Assembly: GCA_029939085.1 (NCBI GenBank)
Contig: JAOZTQ010000010.1
Location: forward strand, 1-10,839
Reading direction: 5' to 3'
Source of the DNA: Candidatus Nanopelagicales bacterium
GTDB lineage: Bacteria > Actinomycetota > Actinomycetes > S36-B12 > GCA-2699445
Length of the DNA stretch: 10,839 bases
Part shown: positions 1 through 8,125 of the stretch, one piece after another
Layout of the letters: each line of letters begins with the position of its first letter
How positions within the stretch are numbered: position 1 is the stretch's first letter
Made by a program: the position numbers and the translations under genes
The notes under the pieces: generated by a model
Databases searched by the model: none
Told to the model about the DNA's origin: nothing
What the model saw: the letters and a program-made list of their open reading frames with translations, nothing else

Positions 1-2588
1 TGAGCCATATCGTCCTTACCCCCGCCCTTACCATCGATCGCCGGTAGACCTGCGGCCAGCAGTTCGCGTGCTGACAGCGATTCGCTCAGTCCCTGCTCAT
101 TGACGGTTGCTGCCAATGACACCCGATCGCCGTTGACGCTAGCCGCGACTAAAGCCACTGGCGTATCTCGAACCACCATCGACCGGGCGCGGGTCACTAA
201 CTCTCGAAGTTCACCGCCGTTGAGTCCCTCGGGCGCTTCAATGGCCCACAACCGGTAGCGGCCAACATCAGTTCCGCTGCCCATGATTGATTCGACTTGC
301 GACAGCATCTGGTTCTTTCGGATCTGAGCAAGTTCTTTTTCCGCTTGCTTCAGCCGCTGCATCATGGCCGCGACTCGGTCTGGAACCTCCTCAGGCGGAA
401 CCTTCACTAGTTGCGCCATCTGGTTAACCAAGTGGTGTTCGCGTGCGAGGAATCGGTAGGCGTCGGAACCAACCAGCGCCTCAACGCGACGCACCCCGGC
501 ACCAATCGATGACTCCGACAAAAACTTCACAACGCCTAGTTGGCCACTGGTTCCCGCGTGGGTGCCACCACACAGTTCATGTGCCCAGTCACCGACGGAG
601 ACGACCCGCACGACATCGCCGTATTTTTCGCCAAACAGGGCCATCGCACCCATTGCGACTGCTTCCTCCTGCGACATGTGCGCAGCCGAAACCTGCAGAT
701 CATCCTGCAGCACGTCGTTGACGAGTGCTTCTGCATCGGCCAGCACGGTTTCCGGGACTGGCTCTGGACTTGGAAAGTCGAACCGCAACCGACCCGGCGC
801 ATTCTCTGAACCCATTTGGGTCGCAGTATCACCAAGCATCTCCCGAAACGCCTTGTGAATCATGTGCGTCGCGGTATGGGCTCGGCTGATGCCCTTGCGC
901 CGGCTGAAATCGATCTCGCCCAGCGCAGTGTCGCCGCGCCGGAACTCACCTTGTGCGACGGTGCCACGATGCACAAAGAGACCTGGTACGGGGCTCTGCA
1001 CATCGTAAACCTCAACGACGGAGCCATCCTCGGCCACGATCCGGCCATGATCGCCCAGTTGACCACCGCCCTCGGCATAGAAGGGGGTCCGATCCAGCAC
1101 GACCTCAACTTCATCGCCCTGGATCACCTCGGGCACATCCTCACCATCGCGGAGTAAGCCGACGACGGATCCTTGCGTGTTGGTCTCGACATAGCCGGTG
1201 AAATCAGTACTTCCCGAACGTTCCAGGACAGAGCGATAAGTCGTCGCAGGGGTCAAGCCCGCTTTCCGAGCGCGAGCATCTGCTTTTGCTCGTTCCCGCT
1301 GCTCAGTCATCAGGCGCCTAAAGCCCACCTCGTCGACAGCTAAACCTGCTTCTGCGGCCATCTCCAAGGTCAACTCAATGGGAAATCCGTGAGTGTCATG
1401 GAGTTGGAATGCCTGTTCGCCACTGAGCGTCCCACCTTTTCGGCTTTCAGTTACGGCGAGATCAAATACCTGGGTACCGCTTTTGAGCGTGCGAAGAAAT
1501 GCCTCTTCTTCTGAGGTCGACACCGAATCGATTCGACTCTTTTCGCGTTCCAACTCGGGATATTGCGGTGACATCGAACGAACGGTGGCATCGACCAACT
1601 GCGACATGACTGGTTCTGATGCACCCAAAAGTCGCATATTTCGCACTACTCGGCGCATCAGCCGCCGCAGCACATGGCCTCGACCTTCGTTACCTGGCAC
1701 GACACCGTCAGCAATCAGGAATGTGCAGGTTCGGGCGTGATCGGCCACAACCCGCAGATAGACGTCTCGGTCGGGGTCAGTGCCGTATTGAGCGCCGGTG
1801 ATCGCAGTTGCCTGATCCAAGATCGCTCGCGTGGTGTCGATCTCGTAGATGTTGTCAACGCCTTGGAGTAGTGCGGCCATCCGCTCTAGACCCATACCAG
1901 TGTCGATATTTTTCGCGGGTAAATCCCCCAGAATCGGGTAGCCCTCCTTGGCTGGCCCCTCGCCGCGTTCGTTCTGCATGAAAACGAGGTTCCACACTTC
2001 CAAGAAGCGATCCTCGTCGACTACCGGACCACCATCTCGGCCGAACTCGGGGCCACGATCGAAGTAGATTTCGGAACAGGGACCACACGGCCCGGGGACT
2101 CCCATGGACCAGTAGTTATCTGCTTGACCGCGCCGCTGAATGCGTTCCGCTGGCACACCCACATCTCGTCGCCAGATCTCGGCTGCCTCATCATCGTCTT
2201 GATAAACCGTCACCCAGATGCGGTCAGGTTCAAAACCGTATCCGCCGGTGTCTTGTGAGTTGGTCAGCAACTCCCAAGCAAATGGAATGGCCTGGGCCTT
2301 GAAGTAGTCACCAAATGAGAAGTTACCGGCCATCTGGAAGAAAGATGCGTGCCGGGTTGTCTTACCCACTTCCTCAATGTCTAAGGTACGGACACATTTT
2401 TGGACCGAAGTCGCACGTGGGTAGGGCGGCGGCGCCTCACCCAGGAAATAGGGTTTGAACGGGACCATCCCGGCATTGACGAAGAGCAGGGTTGGGTCGT
2501 CCAGCAGTAGTGATGCAGACGGTACAACCGTGTGGTCTCGATCCGCGAAAAACTGCAGAAAGCGGGACCGGATCTCAGCTGATTCCAT
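1..2588 (-). CDS. alaS: Alanine--tRNA ligase, missing only its extreme C-terminus at the left edge
   Basis: Class II synthetase that charges tRNA-Ala with alanine and edits Ser- and Gly-tRNA-Ala in the cytoplasm. The frame is open without a stop for 862 codons from the ATG at 2588 to the window edge. The N-terminus (ESAEIRSRFLQFFADRDH, then DPTLLFVNAGM) matches bacterial AlaRS. Motif 2 lies at about residues 79-95 (RHASFFQMAGNFSFGDY), GPCGPCSE at about 166-173, and motif 3 (NIDTGMGLERMA) near 227-238. The editing-domain metal site is intact: HTATH gives H571 and H575, and CGGTH gives C673 and H677, close to E. coli H564/H568/C666/H670. The last visible residues (GKGGGKDDMA) are the glycine-rich C-Ala end, so probably only 15-25 residues are missing. 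The start overlaps the stop of the upstream gene as TAATG, with a GGGG just before it, which suggests translational coupling as the last visible gene of the operon. Confidence 0.97.
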   Translation of the reverse strand, partial: MESAEIRSRFLQFFADRDHTVVPSASLLLDDPTLLFVNAGMVPFKPYFLGEAPPPYPRATSVQKCVRTLDIEEVGKTTRHASFFQMAGNFSFGDYFKAQAIPFAWELLTNSQDTGGYGFEPDRIWVTVYQDDDEAAEIWRRDVGVPAERIQRRGQADNYWSMGVPGPCGPCSEIYFDRGPEFGRDGGPVVDEDRFLEVWNLVFMQNERGEGPAKEGYPILGDLPAKNIDTGMGLERMAALLQGVDNIYEIDTTRAILDQATAITGAQYGTDPDRDVYLRVVADHARTCTFLIADGVVPGNEGRGHVLRRLMRRVVRNMRLLGASEPVMSQLVDATVRSMSPQYPELEREKSRIDSVSTSEEEAFLRTLKSGTQVFDLAVTESRKGGTLSGEQAFQLHDTHGFPIELTLEMAAEAGLAVDEVGFRRLMTEQRERAKADARARKAGLTPATTYRSVLERSGSTDFTGYVETNTQGSVVGLLRDGEDVPEVIQGDEVEVVLDRTPFYAEGGGQLGDHGRIVAEDGSVVEVYDVQSPVPGLFVHRGTVAQGEFRRGDTALGEIDFSRRKGISRAHTATHMIHKAFREMLGDTATQMGSENAPGRLRFDFPSPEPVPETVLADAEALVNDVLQDDLQVSAAHMSQEEAVAMGAMALFGEKYGDVVRVVSVGDWAHELCGGTHAGTSGQLGVVKFLSESSIGAGVRRVEALVGSDAYRFLAREHHLVNQMAQLVKVPPEEVPDRVAAMMQRLKQAEKELAQIRKNQMLSQVESIMGSGTDVGRYRLWAIEAPEGLNGGELRELVTRARSMVVRDTPVALVAASVNGDRVSLAATVNEQGLSESLSARELLAAGLPAIDGKGGGKDDMA

Positions 2589-2902
2589 TACCCCAGTGTG
2601 ACAGTGGGCAGACTTTGGGACGACCGCGACGCCGGAATAGTCTCGGGTGACCTCCTGGCCTCCGCTCGATTAACAGTTGTCTCAGTCGGTGTGACCGTCA
2701 ATTGCCGCTGTGAATCCCGGATCGCGTCTTGTTCAATCAGCTGCAATCTAGCGGTCTGCAACGCGGAAGCGGTTGCTGCCATCAGAATGGACGCGGTGCC
2801 GCTCCAGCCACGTTCTTTCGCGCGATCCCAAGCCCGCTGACCGCGCCGATAAGTGTAAATCCCGCCGGCAGCTCCGATTCCCACCCACAAGAGCCTGCTC
2901 AT
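2588..2902 (-). CDS. Small DUF6167-like protein with a hydrophobic N-terminus
   Basis: A 104-aa protein of unknown function. It begins MSRLLWVGIGAAGGIYTYRR, a short hydrophobic stretch (residues 4-17) followed by a basic turn, so it is probably membrane-associated at its N-terminus. The middle (about 24-60) is predicted helical, and the last 40 residues are polar and low in complexity (NRAEARRSPETIPASRSSQS). This architecture and its place directly before alaS resemble the actinobacterial DUF6167 family, which I recall from memory and have not searched. The ATG at 2902 has TAGGTG five bases upstream and matches where I remember relatives starting. An alternative ATG at 2926 adds MFWKVGDV and has a good TGAGGT site with 6-nt spacing, so the start is uncertain. 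The TAA stop overlaps the alaS ATG by one base. Confidence 0.72.
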   Translation of the reverse strand: MSRLLWVGIGAAGGIYTYRRGQRAWDRAKERGWSGTASILMAATASALQTARLQLIEQDAIRDSQRQLTVTPTETTVNRAEARRSPETIPASRSSQSLPTVTLG

Positions 2903-2935
2903 GACATCACCTACCTTCCAAAACATGAGGCTACC

Positions 2936-2974
2936 TCAGGATTGGCTCATTCCGAGTAGCGCCATTGTTGACAT
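2936..2974 (-). other. Possible 12-codon mini-ORF coupling rarA to the next gene
   Basis: Reads MSTMALLGMSQS then TGA. Its ATG overlaps the rarA stop as TGATG and is preceded by GAGGG with 6-nt spacing inside the end of rarA. Its own TGA is part of the TGAGGT ribosome-binding site in front of the alternative start at 2926. A perfect 5-bp inverted repeat (TGAGG-CTA-CCTCA, plus strand 2926-2938) covers that same site. The arrangement could pass ribosomes from rarA to the small gene, but so short a frame can arise by chance. Confidence 0.25.
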
Positions 2975-4281
2975 CACTTGCCCTCGGGTTTCGCTAACCG
3001 CTCTCGAATGAGTCGAACTGTCTCAGCGGCGCGCTGCTCGGCGCCATGCTGGGTTGGTTCGTAGTAGACCGCATCAGCAACAACCTCGGGCGCATATTGC
3101 TGAGCAACTATCCCGTTCGGGAAGTTGTGCGGATAGGCATAGCCGCGACCCGCACCCTCAGCGCGTGCACTAGCAGTCGAATCATCTCGCAGAGCCGGCG
3201 GGACCGGTCCGGTACGTCCGTCGGCTACATCCTGAATCGCCGCTTGCAGCGCGGTCTTGACCGAGTTCGATTTCGGCGCGAGGGCCATATGGATAGTCGC
3301 TTGAGCGAGGGCGTAACCCGCTTCGGGAAGACCAATGAAACTCACCGCCTCATGAGCCGCGGTGGCGACTAGCAGCGAGGTGTGGTCTGCAATCCCGATG
3401 TCCTCACTCGCCAAAATCACAAGTCGCCGGGAAATGAATCGAGGGTCCTCACCGGCTGACAACATGATGGCCAAGTAATGCAAGGCAGCATCAACATCAC
3501 TGCCCCTAATACTTTTTATCAGCGCACTCGTGATGTCGTAATGTCGATCGCCCTGTCGGTCATATCGCGGAGCCGCCTGTTGGAGCACTTGTTCAACATC
3601 TGCGGTATCGATTCGACCACCGTCGCTCCTCGCAGCGGCCGCTTCGAGGGTTGTCAGTGCTCGTCGAGCATCTCCGCCTGCCATGCGAACAATCAGTTCA
3701 GCTGCCTCGTCGGAAAGCTCATTGCGATCAGCTAAACCGCGCGGATCGGTAAGTGCTCGCTCAATCAGTCGACGTAGGTCCTCGGTTTCCAGCGGGCGTA
3801 ACGGCACGAGCAAACTGCGACTCAACAGCGCCGGAATCACTGCAAACGATGGATTCTCTGTCGTAGCCCCGACAAGAGTTACCCAGCCATTCTCGACGGC
3901 GGGCAGCAATGCATCCTGTTGGGTCTTGCTGAATCTGTGGATTTCGTCGATGAATAGCACCGTGTCGCGAGAATAAAGTTCTCGATTTCGCTTGCCCTCC
4001 TCGACAACGGATCGCACATCTTTGATCGTGGCGGATACCGCGGAAAGTTCCTGAAAGTTCGCGCCTCGTTCGGTCGCCACCAGCCGTGCCAATGTCGTCT
4101 TGCCCGTTCCGGGCGGCCCCCACAACACGACAGATGATCCGCCGGAACCAGCGATCAACTCAGTTAGTGGTGAGCCAGCGCCAGTAGCCTGCTGCTGCCC
4201 CAACACTTCCGTCAGCTGTGTCGGCCGCATCCTCGCGGCCAAAGGTTGGTCAGTAGCGCCTGACGACTCAAACAGCGACAT
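2974..4281 (-). CDS. rarA: Replication-associated recombination protein A (RarA/MgsA), AAA+ ATPase
   Basis: Full-length 435-aa clamp-loader-related AAA+ ATPase of the RarA/MgsA/WRNIP1 family, which acts at stalled replication forks. Domains in order: Walker A GPPGTGKTT (55-63); Walker B VLFIDEIHRF (108-117); sensor 1 GATTENP (138-144); arginine-finger segment LLSRS (153-157); sensor 2 region GGDARRALTTLE (202-213); then the family-specific tetramerisation part with SEDIG (292-296) and the signature GYAYPHNFPNG (380-390). All catalytic elements are present. The ATG lies 3 nt after the aspS stop, and the only ribosome-binding candidate is GGAAG about 12 nt upstream inside aspS, so translation probably depends on coupling to aspS. 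Presence in a synthetase operon beside alaS is usual in Actinobacteria. An alternative general label is 'AAA family ATPase', but the C-terminal signature supports RarA. Confidence 0.95.
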   Translation of the reverse strand: MSLFESSGATDQPLAARMRPTQLTEVLGQQQATGAGSPLTELIAGSGGSSVVLWGPPGTGKTTLARLVATERGANFQELSAVSATIKDVRSVVEEGKRNRELYSRDTVLFIDEIHRFSKTQQDALLPAVENGWVTLVGATTENPSFAVIPALLSRSLLVPLRPLETEDLRRLIERALTDPRGLADRNELSDEAAELIVRMAGGDARRALTTLEAAAARSDGGRIDTADVEQVLQQAAPRYDRQGDRHYDITSALIKSIRGSDVDAALHYLAIMLSAGEDPRFISRRLVILASEDIGIADHTSLLVATAAHEAVSFIGLPEAGYALAQATIHMALAPKSNSVKTALQAAIQDVADGRTGPVPPALRDDSTASARAEGAGRGYAYPHNFPNGIVAQQYAPEVVADAVYYEPTQHGAEQRAAETVRLIRERLAKPEGK

Positions 4282-4284
4282 TGA

Positions 4285-6087
4285 CTAGTTGCGCTTCCGA
4301 TCCTGCGCCTCGGTTCGACCTGGCTCAGCACTCTCGTCAGCCTCGTCTATGTCCTCGGGGAGCACATCGATACCGGCGTCTTCTCGCTGTTCCGGTGTGA
4401 TGGGCGCTGGTGCGTCGGTTAGCGGGTCCGCACCCCCACCTGTCTTTGGAAATGCGATGACTTCTCGCAGGCTGTTCACTCCCGCAAGCAACATGCAGAT
4501 CCGGTCCCAGCCGAAGGCAATGCCACCGTGGGGCGGCGGACCGTAGCGGAAAGCTTCGAGCAGGAAGCCAAACTTTTCATTGGCATCTTCCTCGGTCATG
4601 CCCAGGACTTGGAAAACCCGCTGCTGAACCTGACCTTGATGAATACGGATAGAGCCACCGCCGATCTCGTTTCCATTGCAAACCAAGTCATAAGCCCACG
4701 CCAGCGCCTCACCGGGAGCTTCTTCAAACGAGTCAATCCAGTCAGCGTTGGGAGATGTGAATGGATGATGTACCGCCGTCCAGGCTTTGCCACCCTTACC
4801 GTCATCGATCTGCTCAAACATGGGTGCGTCCATAACCCATACGAAGGACCACTCTGCGGGATCAAATAGCTCTAGTCGTTCAGCGATCTCCACACGTGCG
4901 GCGCCCAGCAATGCCCTGGCAGATGCGGCTTCACCAGCAGCGAAGAATATGCAATCGCCGGGATTAGCGCCGGCCGCTTGCGCGAGGTTTGCACGCTCAT
5001 CCTCGCTGAGGTTCTTGGCTACCGGTCCACCCAGTTCGCCATCGTCGGCAACGAGTACATAGGCCAAACCTCTCGCGCCGCGTTGTTTCGCCCACTCTTG
5101 CCATGCATCCAGCGTCCGCCGAGGTTGGGATGCCCCGCCTGGCATAACTACGGCACCGACGTAGTCGGCTTGGAAGACTCGAAACGGCGTCTCGTTGAAA
5201 TAGTCCGTCAGCTCGACCAGTTCCAGGCCAAACCGTAAGTCAGGTTTGTCGGAACCAAATCGGGACATTGCTTCGGCATAGGTGATCCGGGGAATGTCGC
5301 CAATATCGTGGTGTGCAACCTGTGACCACAACGCGCGAATAACTGCTTCGCCGACCTCGATGACATCTTCTTGATCAACAAAGGACATCTCGATATCGAG
5401 CTGAGTGAACTCCGGTTGCCGGTCGGCGCGGAAGTCTTCGTCCCGATAGCAGCGCGCTATTTGGTAGTAGCGTTCCATCCCAGCCACCATGAGTAACTGT
5501 TTGAAGAGCTGAGGTGACTGCGGTAACGCGTACCAGTGCCCTGGTGAAAGCCGAGCCGGCACCAGGAAGTCGCGTGCTCCTTCAGGTGTTGAACGCGTCA
5601 GAGTTGGGGTTTCAACCTCCACGAAGTCTCGCTCGGCCAACTCGTTACGTGCAATGCGGTTGATTTCACTGCGCATCCGTAGCGCAGCTGCAGGTTCCGG
5701 ACGCCGTAGATCGAGATATCGCCAACGCAGCCTTGCCTCTTCGCCGACCTGGAGATGCTCATCGATGGGGAACGGCAACGCTTCGGCTTCCGACAGGATC
5801 TCGACGGTGTCCGCAAAGATCTCTATGGTTCCCGTTGAAAGTTCTGGATTTTCGTTACCGTCGGGTCGGCGGTGGACCTTACCGATTACCCGGATGCAAA
5901 ACTCATTTCGCAGTGGACTGGCGACTTCGGGGTCGTGGACCACTACTTGTGCTACTCCAGAGGCATCTCGCAGGTCCAGGAATGCAATACCGCCATGGTC
6001 GCGGCGGCGCGCGATCCAGCCAGCAACGGTGACTTCACGATCAATGTCGCCTTCACCGAGGCTTCCTACTTCGTCACTGCGTAGCAT
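4285..6087 (-). CDS. aspS: Aspartate--tRNA(Asp/Asn) ligase, bacterial type
   Basis: 600-aa class IIb synthetase of the usual bacterial length. The N-terminal OB-fold anticodon-binding domain (about 1-105) contains GWIARRRDHGG (23-33). Motif 2 (ARCYRDEDFRADRQPEFTQLD) spans 211-231, the bacterial GAD insertion lies roughly at 290-415, and motif 3 (GIAFGWDRICML) is at 522-533. His31 in RRDHGG is the residue I associate with non-discriminating AspRS; E. coli has Leu in RRDLGS. The tail after TPEQREDAG is an acidic then basic extension of about 30 residues that looks poorly conserved. The ATG at 6087 is chosen because MLRSDEVGSL matches actinobacterial relatives and GAGGG sits 8 nt upstream; the frame stays open further upstream only inside hisS. 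It overlaps hisS by 14 nt, and rarA follows 3 nt after the stop. Confidence 0.96.
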   Translation of the reverse strand: MLRSDEVGSLGEGDIDREVTVAGWIARRRDHGGIAFLDLRDASGVAQVVVHDPEVASPLRNEFCIRVIGKVHRRPDGNENPELSTGTIEIFADTVEILSEAEALPFPIDEHLQVGEEARLRWRYLDLRRPEPAAALRMRSEINRIARNELAERDFVEVETPTLTRSTPEGARDFLVPARLSPGHWYALPQSPQLFKQLLMVAGMERYYQIARCYRDEDFRADRQPEFTQLDIEMSFVDQEDVIEVGEAVIRALWSQVAHHDIGDIPRITYAEAMSRFGSDKPDLRFGLELVELTDYFNETPFRVFQADYVGAVVMPGGASQPRRTLDAWQEWAKQRGARGLAYVLVADDGELGGPVAKNLSEDERANLAQAAGANPGDCIFFAAGEAASARALLGAARVEIAERLELFDPAEWSFVWVMDAPMFEQIDDGKGGKAWTAVHHPFTSPNADWIDSFEEAPGEALAWAYDLVCNGNEIGGGSIRIHQGQVQQRVFQVLGMTEEDANEKFGFLLEAFRYGPPPHGGIAFGWDRICMLLAGVNSLREVIAFPKTGGGADPLTDAPAPITPEQREDAGIDVLPEDIDEADESAEPGRTEAQDRKRN

Positions 6088-7360
6088 CCTTGTTTCCCTC
6101 TGGTTGTTGATCCAATAGAACGGCTGGCACCTGATCGATCTCGATTTCGGATTGTTCGCCCGATTCGAGATCTTTGAGCTGTACTGTTCCAGCCGCAGCC
6201 TCATCATCGCCAATGATGATGGCCCACCGAGAGCCGGAACGACTTGCAGCCTTCATCGCACCTTTGAGGCCACGACCGCCGAAAGCCATGTCAGTACTGA
6301 TTCCTTGATGTCGAAGTTTCGCCACCAACTGAGTGAGCCGTTCCCGAGCAGTTTCGCCGAGTCCGATGCCGTACACCATCGTGGGCGCACTACCCAACGG
6401 TGGCAGACCTTCCGCTTCTCGCGCCAATAAAGTGCGATCGGTTCCGATGCCATAGCCGATCCCGGGTAAATCAGGTCCACCCAACTGCGCCATGAGGCCG
6501 TCGTATCGACCTCCGCCGGCGATTCCCGATTGCGCACCGAGCAGATCATGTGTGAACTCGAAGGTCGTACGGGTGTAGTAGTCCAGCCCGCGAACGAGTC
6601 GCGGTTGTTCTTGCCATTCGACGCCGTGGAGTCGCAAGTACTGCCTGACGTTGTCGTAATGCTGCTGACAGTCCTCACACAAATAGTCGATCATGAGTGG
6701 CACATCATGTAACTGCTGCTGGACTTGCTCTCGTTTGTCATCAAGCACCCGCAGCGGATTCAGTTTGACGCGCTCGCGGGTCGCCTCATCCAGATCAAGC
6801 CCCAAGAGAAACTCAGTCAAAGCGGCTCGATACCCCGGGCGACACTCTGCACAACCCAAAGTGTTGAGCAGCAACTGATACTGGGTCAGTCCTAGATCGC
6901 GCAGACCCTGATCGGCTATCGCGATCACCTCAGCATCTAATGCGGGATCATCAGAACCAATTGCTTCGAGACCGACCTGCTGCAGTTGGCGGTACCGACC
7001 CTTCTGTGGCCGCTCCGCACGAAAAAACGGCCCTGCGTAATACAACTTTACCGGCAGCTGTCCCCGATGAAGTCCATGCTGGATGACCGACCGGATAACA
7101 CCCGCAGTTCCCTCAGGTCGCAGCGCAAATGACCGATCACCTCGATCAGTGAAGGTATACATTTCCTTACTGACGACGTCCGTAGACTCCCCGACTCCGC
7201 GCACATACAGGTTGTAATCCTCAAAGACCGGCAACTCGATGTACTGGTAGCCCGCTAGCCTGGCGGGTTCGGCTAGGCCCTCTCTTACTGCGAGAAACTC
7301 AGCGGATTGGGGCGGCACATACTCGGGGACCCCTTTGGGGGCGGACAGCTGATCGCTCAC
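6074..7360 (-). CDS. hisS: Histidine--tRNA ligase
   Basis: 428-aa class IIa synthetase that charges tRNA-His. Visible elements: RPEGTAG (81-87) in the catalytic core, motif 2 (YYAGPFFRAERPQKGRYRQL, 107-126), the HisRS-specific peptide RGLDYYTRTTFE (257-268), AGGGRYD (281-287), motif 3 (GIGYGIGTDR, 300-309), and a C-terminal alpha/beta anticodon-binding domain from about 327. Two cysteine pairs, C170/C173 (CAEC) and C228/C231 (CEDC), flank the insertion domain. The corresponding E. coli region, as I remember it, lacks them. The start is GTG at 7360, within GTGA shared with the hydrolase stop, preceded by AAGGAAGG with about 4-nt spacing. The strong site and 4-nt overlap indicate coupling to the upstream gene. 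The end overlaps aspS by 14 nt. Confidence 0.97.
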   Translation of the reverse strand: MSDQLSAPKGVPEYVPPQSAEFLAVREGLAEPARLAGYQYIELPVFEDYNLYVRGVGESTDVVSKEMYTFTDRGDRSFALRPEGTAGVIRSVIQHGLHRGQLPVKLYYAGPFFRAERPQKGRYRQLQQVGLEAIGSDDPALDAEVIAIADQGLRDLGLTQYQLLLNTLGCAECRPGYRAALTEFLLGLDLDEATRERVKLNPLRVLDDKREQVQQQLHDVPLMIDYLCEDCQQHYDNVRQYLRLHGVEWQEQPRLVRGLDYYTRTTFEFTHDLLGAQSGIAGGGRYDGLMAQLGGPDLPGIGYGIGTDRTLLAREAEGLPPLGSAPTMVYGIGLGETARERLTQLVAKLRHQGISTDMAFGGRGLKGAMKAASRSGSRWAIIIGDDEAAAGTVQLKDLESGEQSEIEIDQVPAVLLDQQPEGNKDATQ

Positions 7361-8064
7361 ATGCCCTTCCTTGGTGGACGCGGGCTGTTGGCCACATCTC
7401 GTAGAAACGGATTGGCGCCTCGTTCATTCCCGATCGTGGTTTGAGGTCCGTGACCCGGTAACACCACCATGTCGTCGGCCTGCGGCAAAATCACGTCACG
7501 CAATGACACCATCATTTGATTGTGGTCGCCCCCAGGGAGATCGGTACGCCCAATCGATCCCGCGAACAGGACATCACCGGAAAACATCAACGGAGGAATT
7601 TCTGCGTCGGGAGATCGTGTGAATACGACCGATCCCGGAGTGTGACCGGGCGCGTGGGTAACGTCGAGTTCCACGCCAGCAAGGCTGAGCCGCTCACCGT
7701 TTCGAAGCGGACGTAGATCGTCCGGCTCCAGGTCTAACTCTTCATCCGACATTTGCCGCAACATGTGTTGCATATCAGGTGATAGCGCTGTGGTGGGGTC
7801 AGACAGCATGTTGTCATCGTCGGAATGAATAAATGCCGGGATCCCGTAGCCCTGCGCGATCGGCACTACCGACCAGGTGTGATCGAGGTGACCGTGAGTC
7901 AACAGAACCGCAACGGGGCGCAGCCGATTGTCGTCGATGACTTGCCGAACCCCATCCACGGCATCCATACCAGGATCGACCACGATGCATTCGCTGCCCT
8001 TTCCAGGCGCGATGACATAACAGTTGGTCCCGAATGGGCCGGCAGGGAATCCAGTCACAAGCAC
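7357..8064 (-). CDS. Metallo-beta-lactamase-fold hydrolase, glyoxalase II-like
   Basis: 235-aa cytoplasmic protein of the MBL-fold superfamily, closest in outline to hydroxyacylglutathione hydrolase-like thioesterases; the true substrate cannot be read from sequence. The dinuclear metal site is complete: H57, H59, D61 and H62 in THGHLDH, H141 in HAPGHTPG, D164 in FSGDVLF, and H205 in LPGHGP. No signal peptide is visible. The start is GTG at 8064, giving MLVTGFPAGPFGTNCYV, which matches the usual start of relatives. There is no upstream in-frame ATG before a stop and no Shine-Dalgarno sequence; a TACTCT hexamer exactly 6 nt before the GTG suggests a leaderless mRNA. It is the first gene of the synthetase operon, and its TGA lies inside the GTGA that starts hisS. 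A glyoxalase II-like gene holds the same place before hisS in Mycobacterium tuberculosis. Confidence 0.93.
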   Translation of the reverse strand: MLVTGFPAGPFGTNCYVIAPGKGSECIVVDPGMDAVDGVRQVIDDNRLRPVAVLLTHGHLDHTWSVVPIAQGYGIPAFIHSDDDNMLSDPTTALSPDMQHMLRQMSDEELDLEPDDLRPLRNGERLSLAGVELDVTHAPGHTPGSVVFTRSPDAEIPPLMFSGDVLFAGSIGRTDLPGGDHNQMMVSLRDVILPQADDMVVLPGHGPQTTIGNERGANPFLRDVANSPRPPRKGM

Positions 8065-8070
8065 ACAGCA

Positions 8071-8076
8071 AGAGTA
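8071..8076 (-). promoter_or_regulatory. Putative -10 element for a leaderless hydrolase-hisS operon transcript
   Basis: The minus strand reads TACTCT, then six bases (TGCTGT), then the GTG start codon. With a normal 6-nt distance from -10 to +1, the first base of GTG would be the first base of the mRNA. No Shine-Dalgarno sequence precedes the GTG, which agrees with this. No -35 hexamer is recognisable at 17-18 nt. Confidence 0.4.
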
Positions 8077-8125
8077 GCCACTACTTAGCTGGGGTGATGT
8101 GCCCAGGCCGGGAGAGGGCGTTGAC

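Noticed and set aside
2903..2973. Internal promoter before the DUF6167-like gene
   Set aside because: No TANNNT hexamer with sensible spacing or a -35 partner was seen in the minus-strand sequence of this gap.
5654..6118. Open frame (154 codons) on the plus strand antisense to aspS
   Set aside because: Low-complexity Arg/Ser composition typical of a shadow frame opposite a conserved synthetase gene.
6088..6213. In-frame extension of aspS upstream to an ATG at 6213
   Set aside because: The extra 42 residues lie wholly inside hisS, are unlike AspRS N-termini, and the ATG at 6087 has GAGGG at 8 nt.
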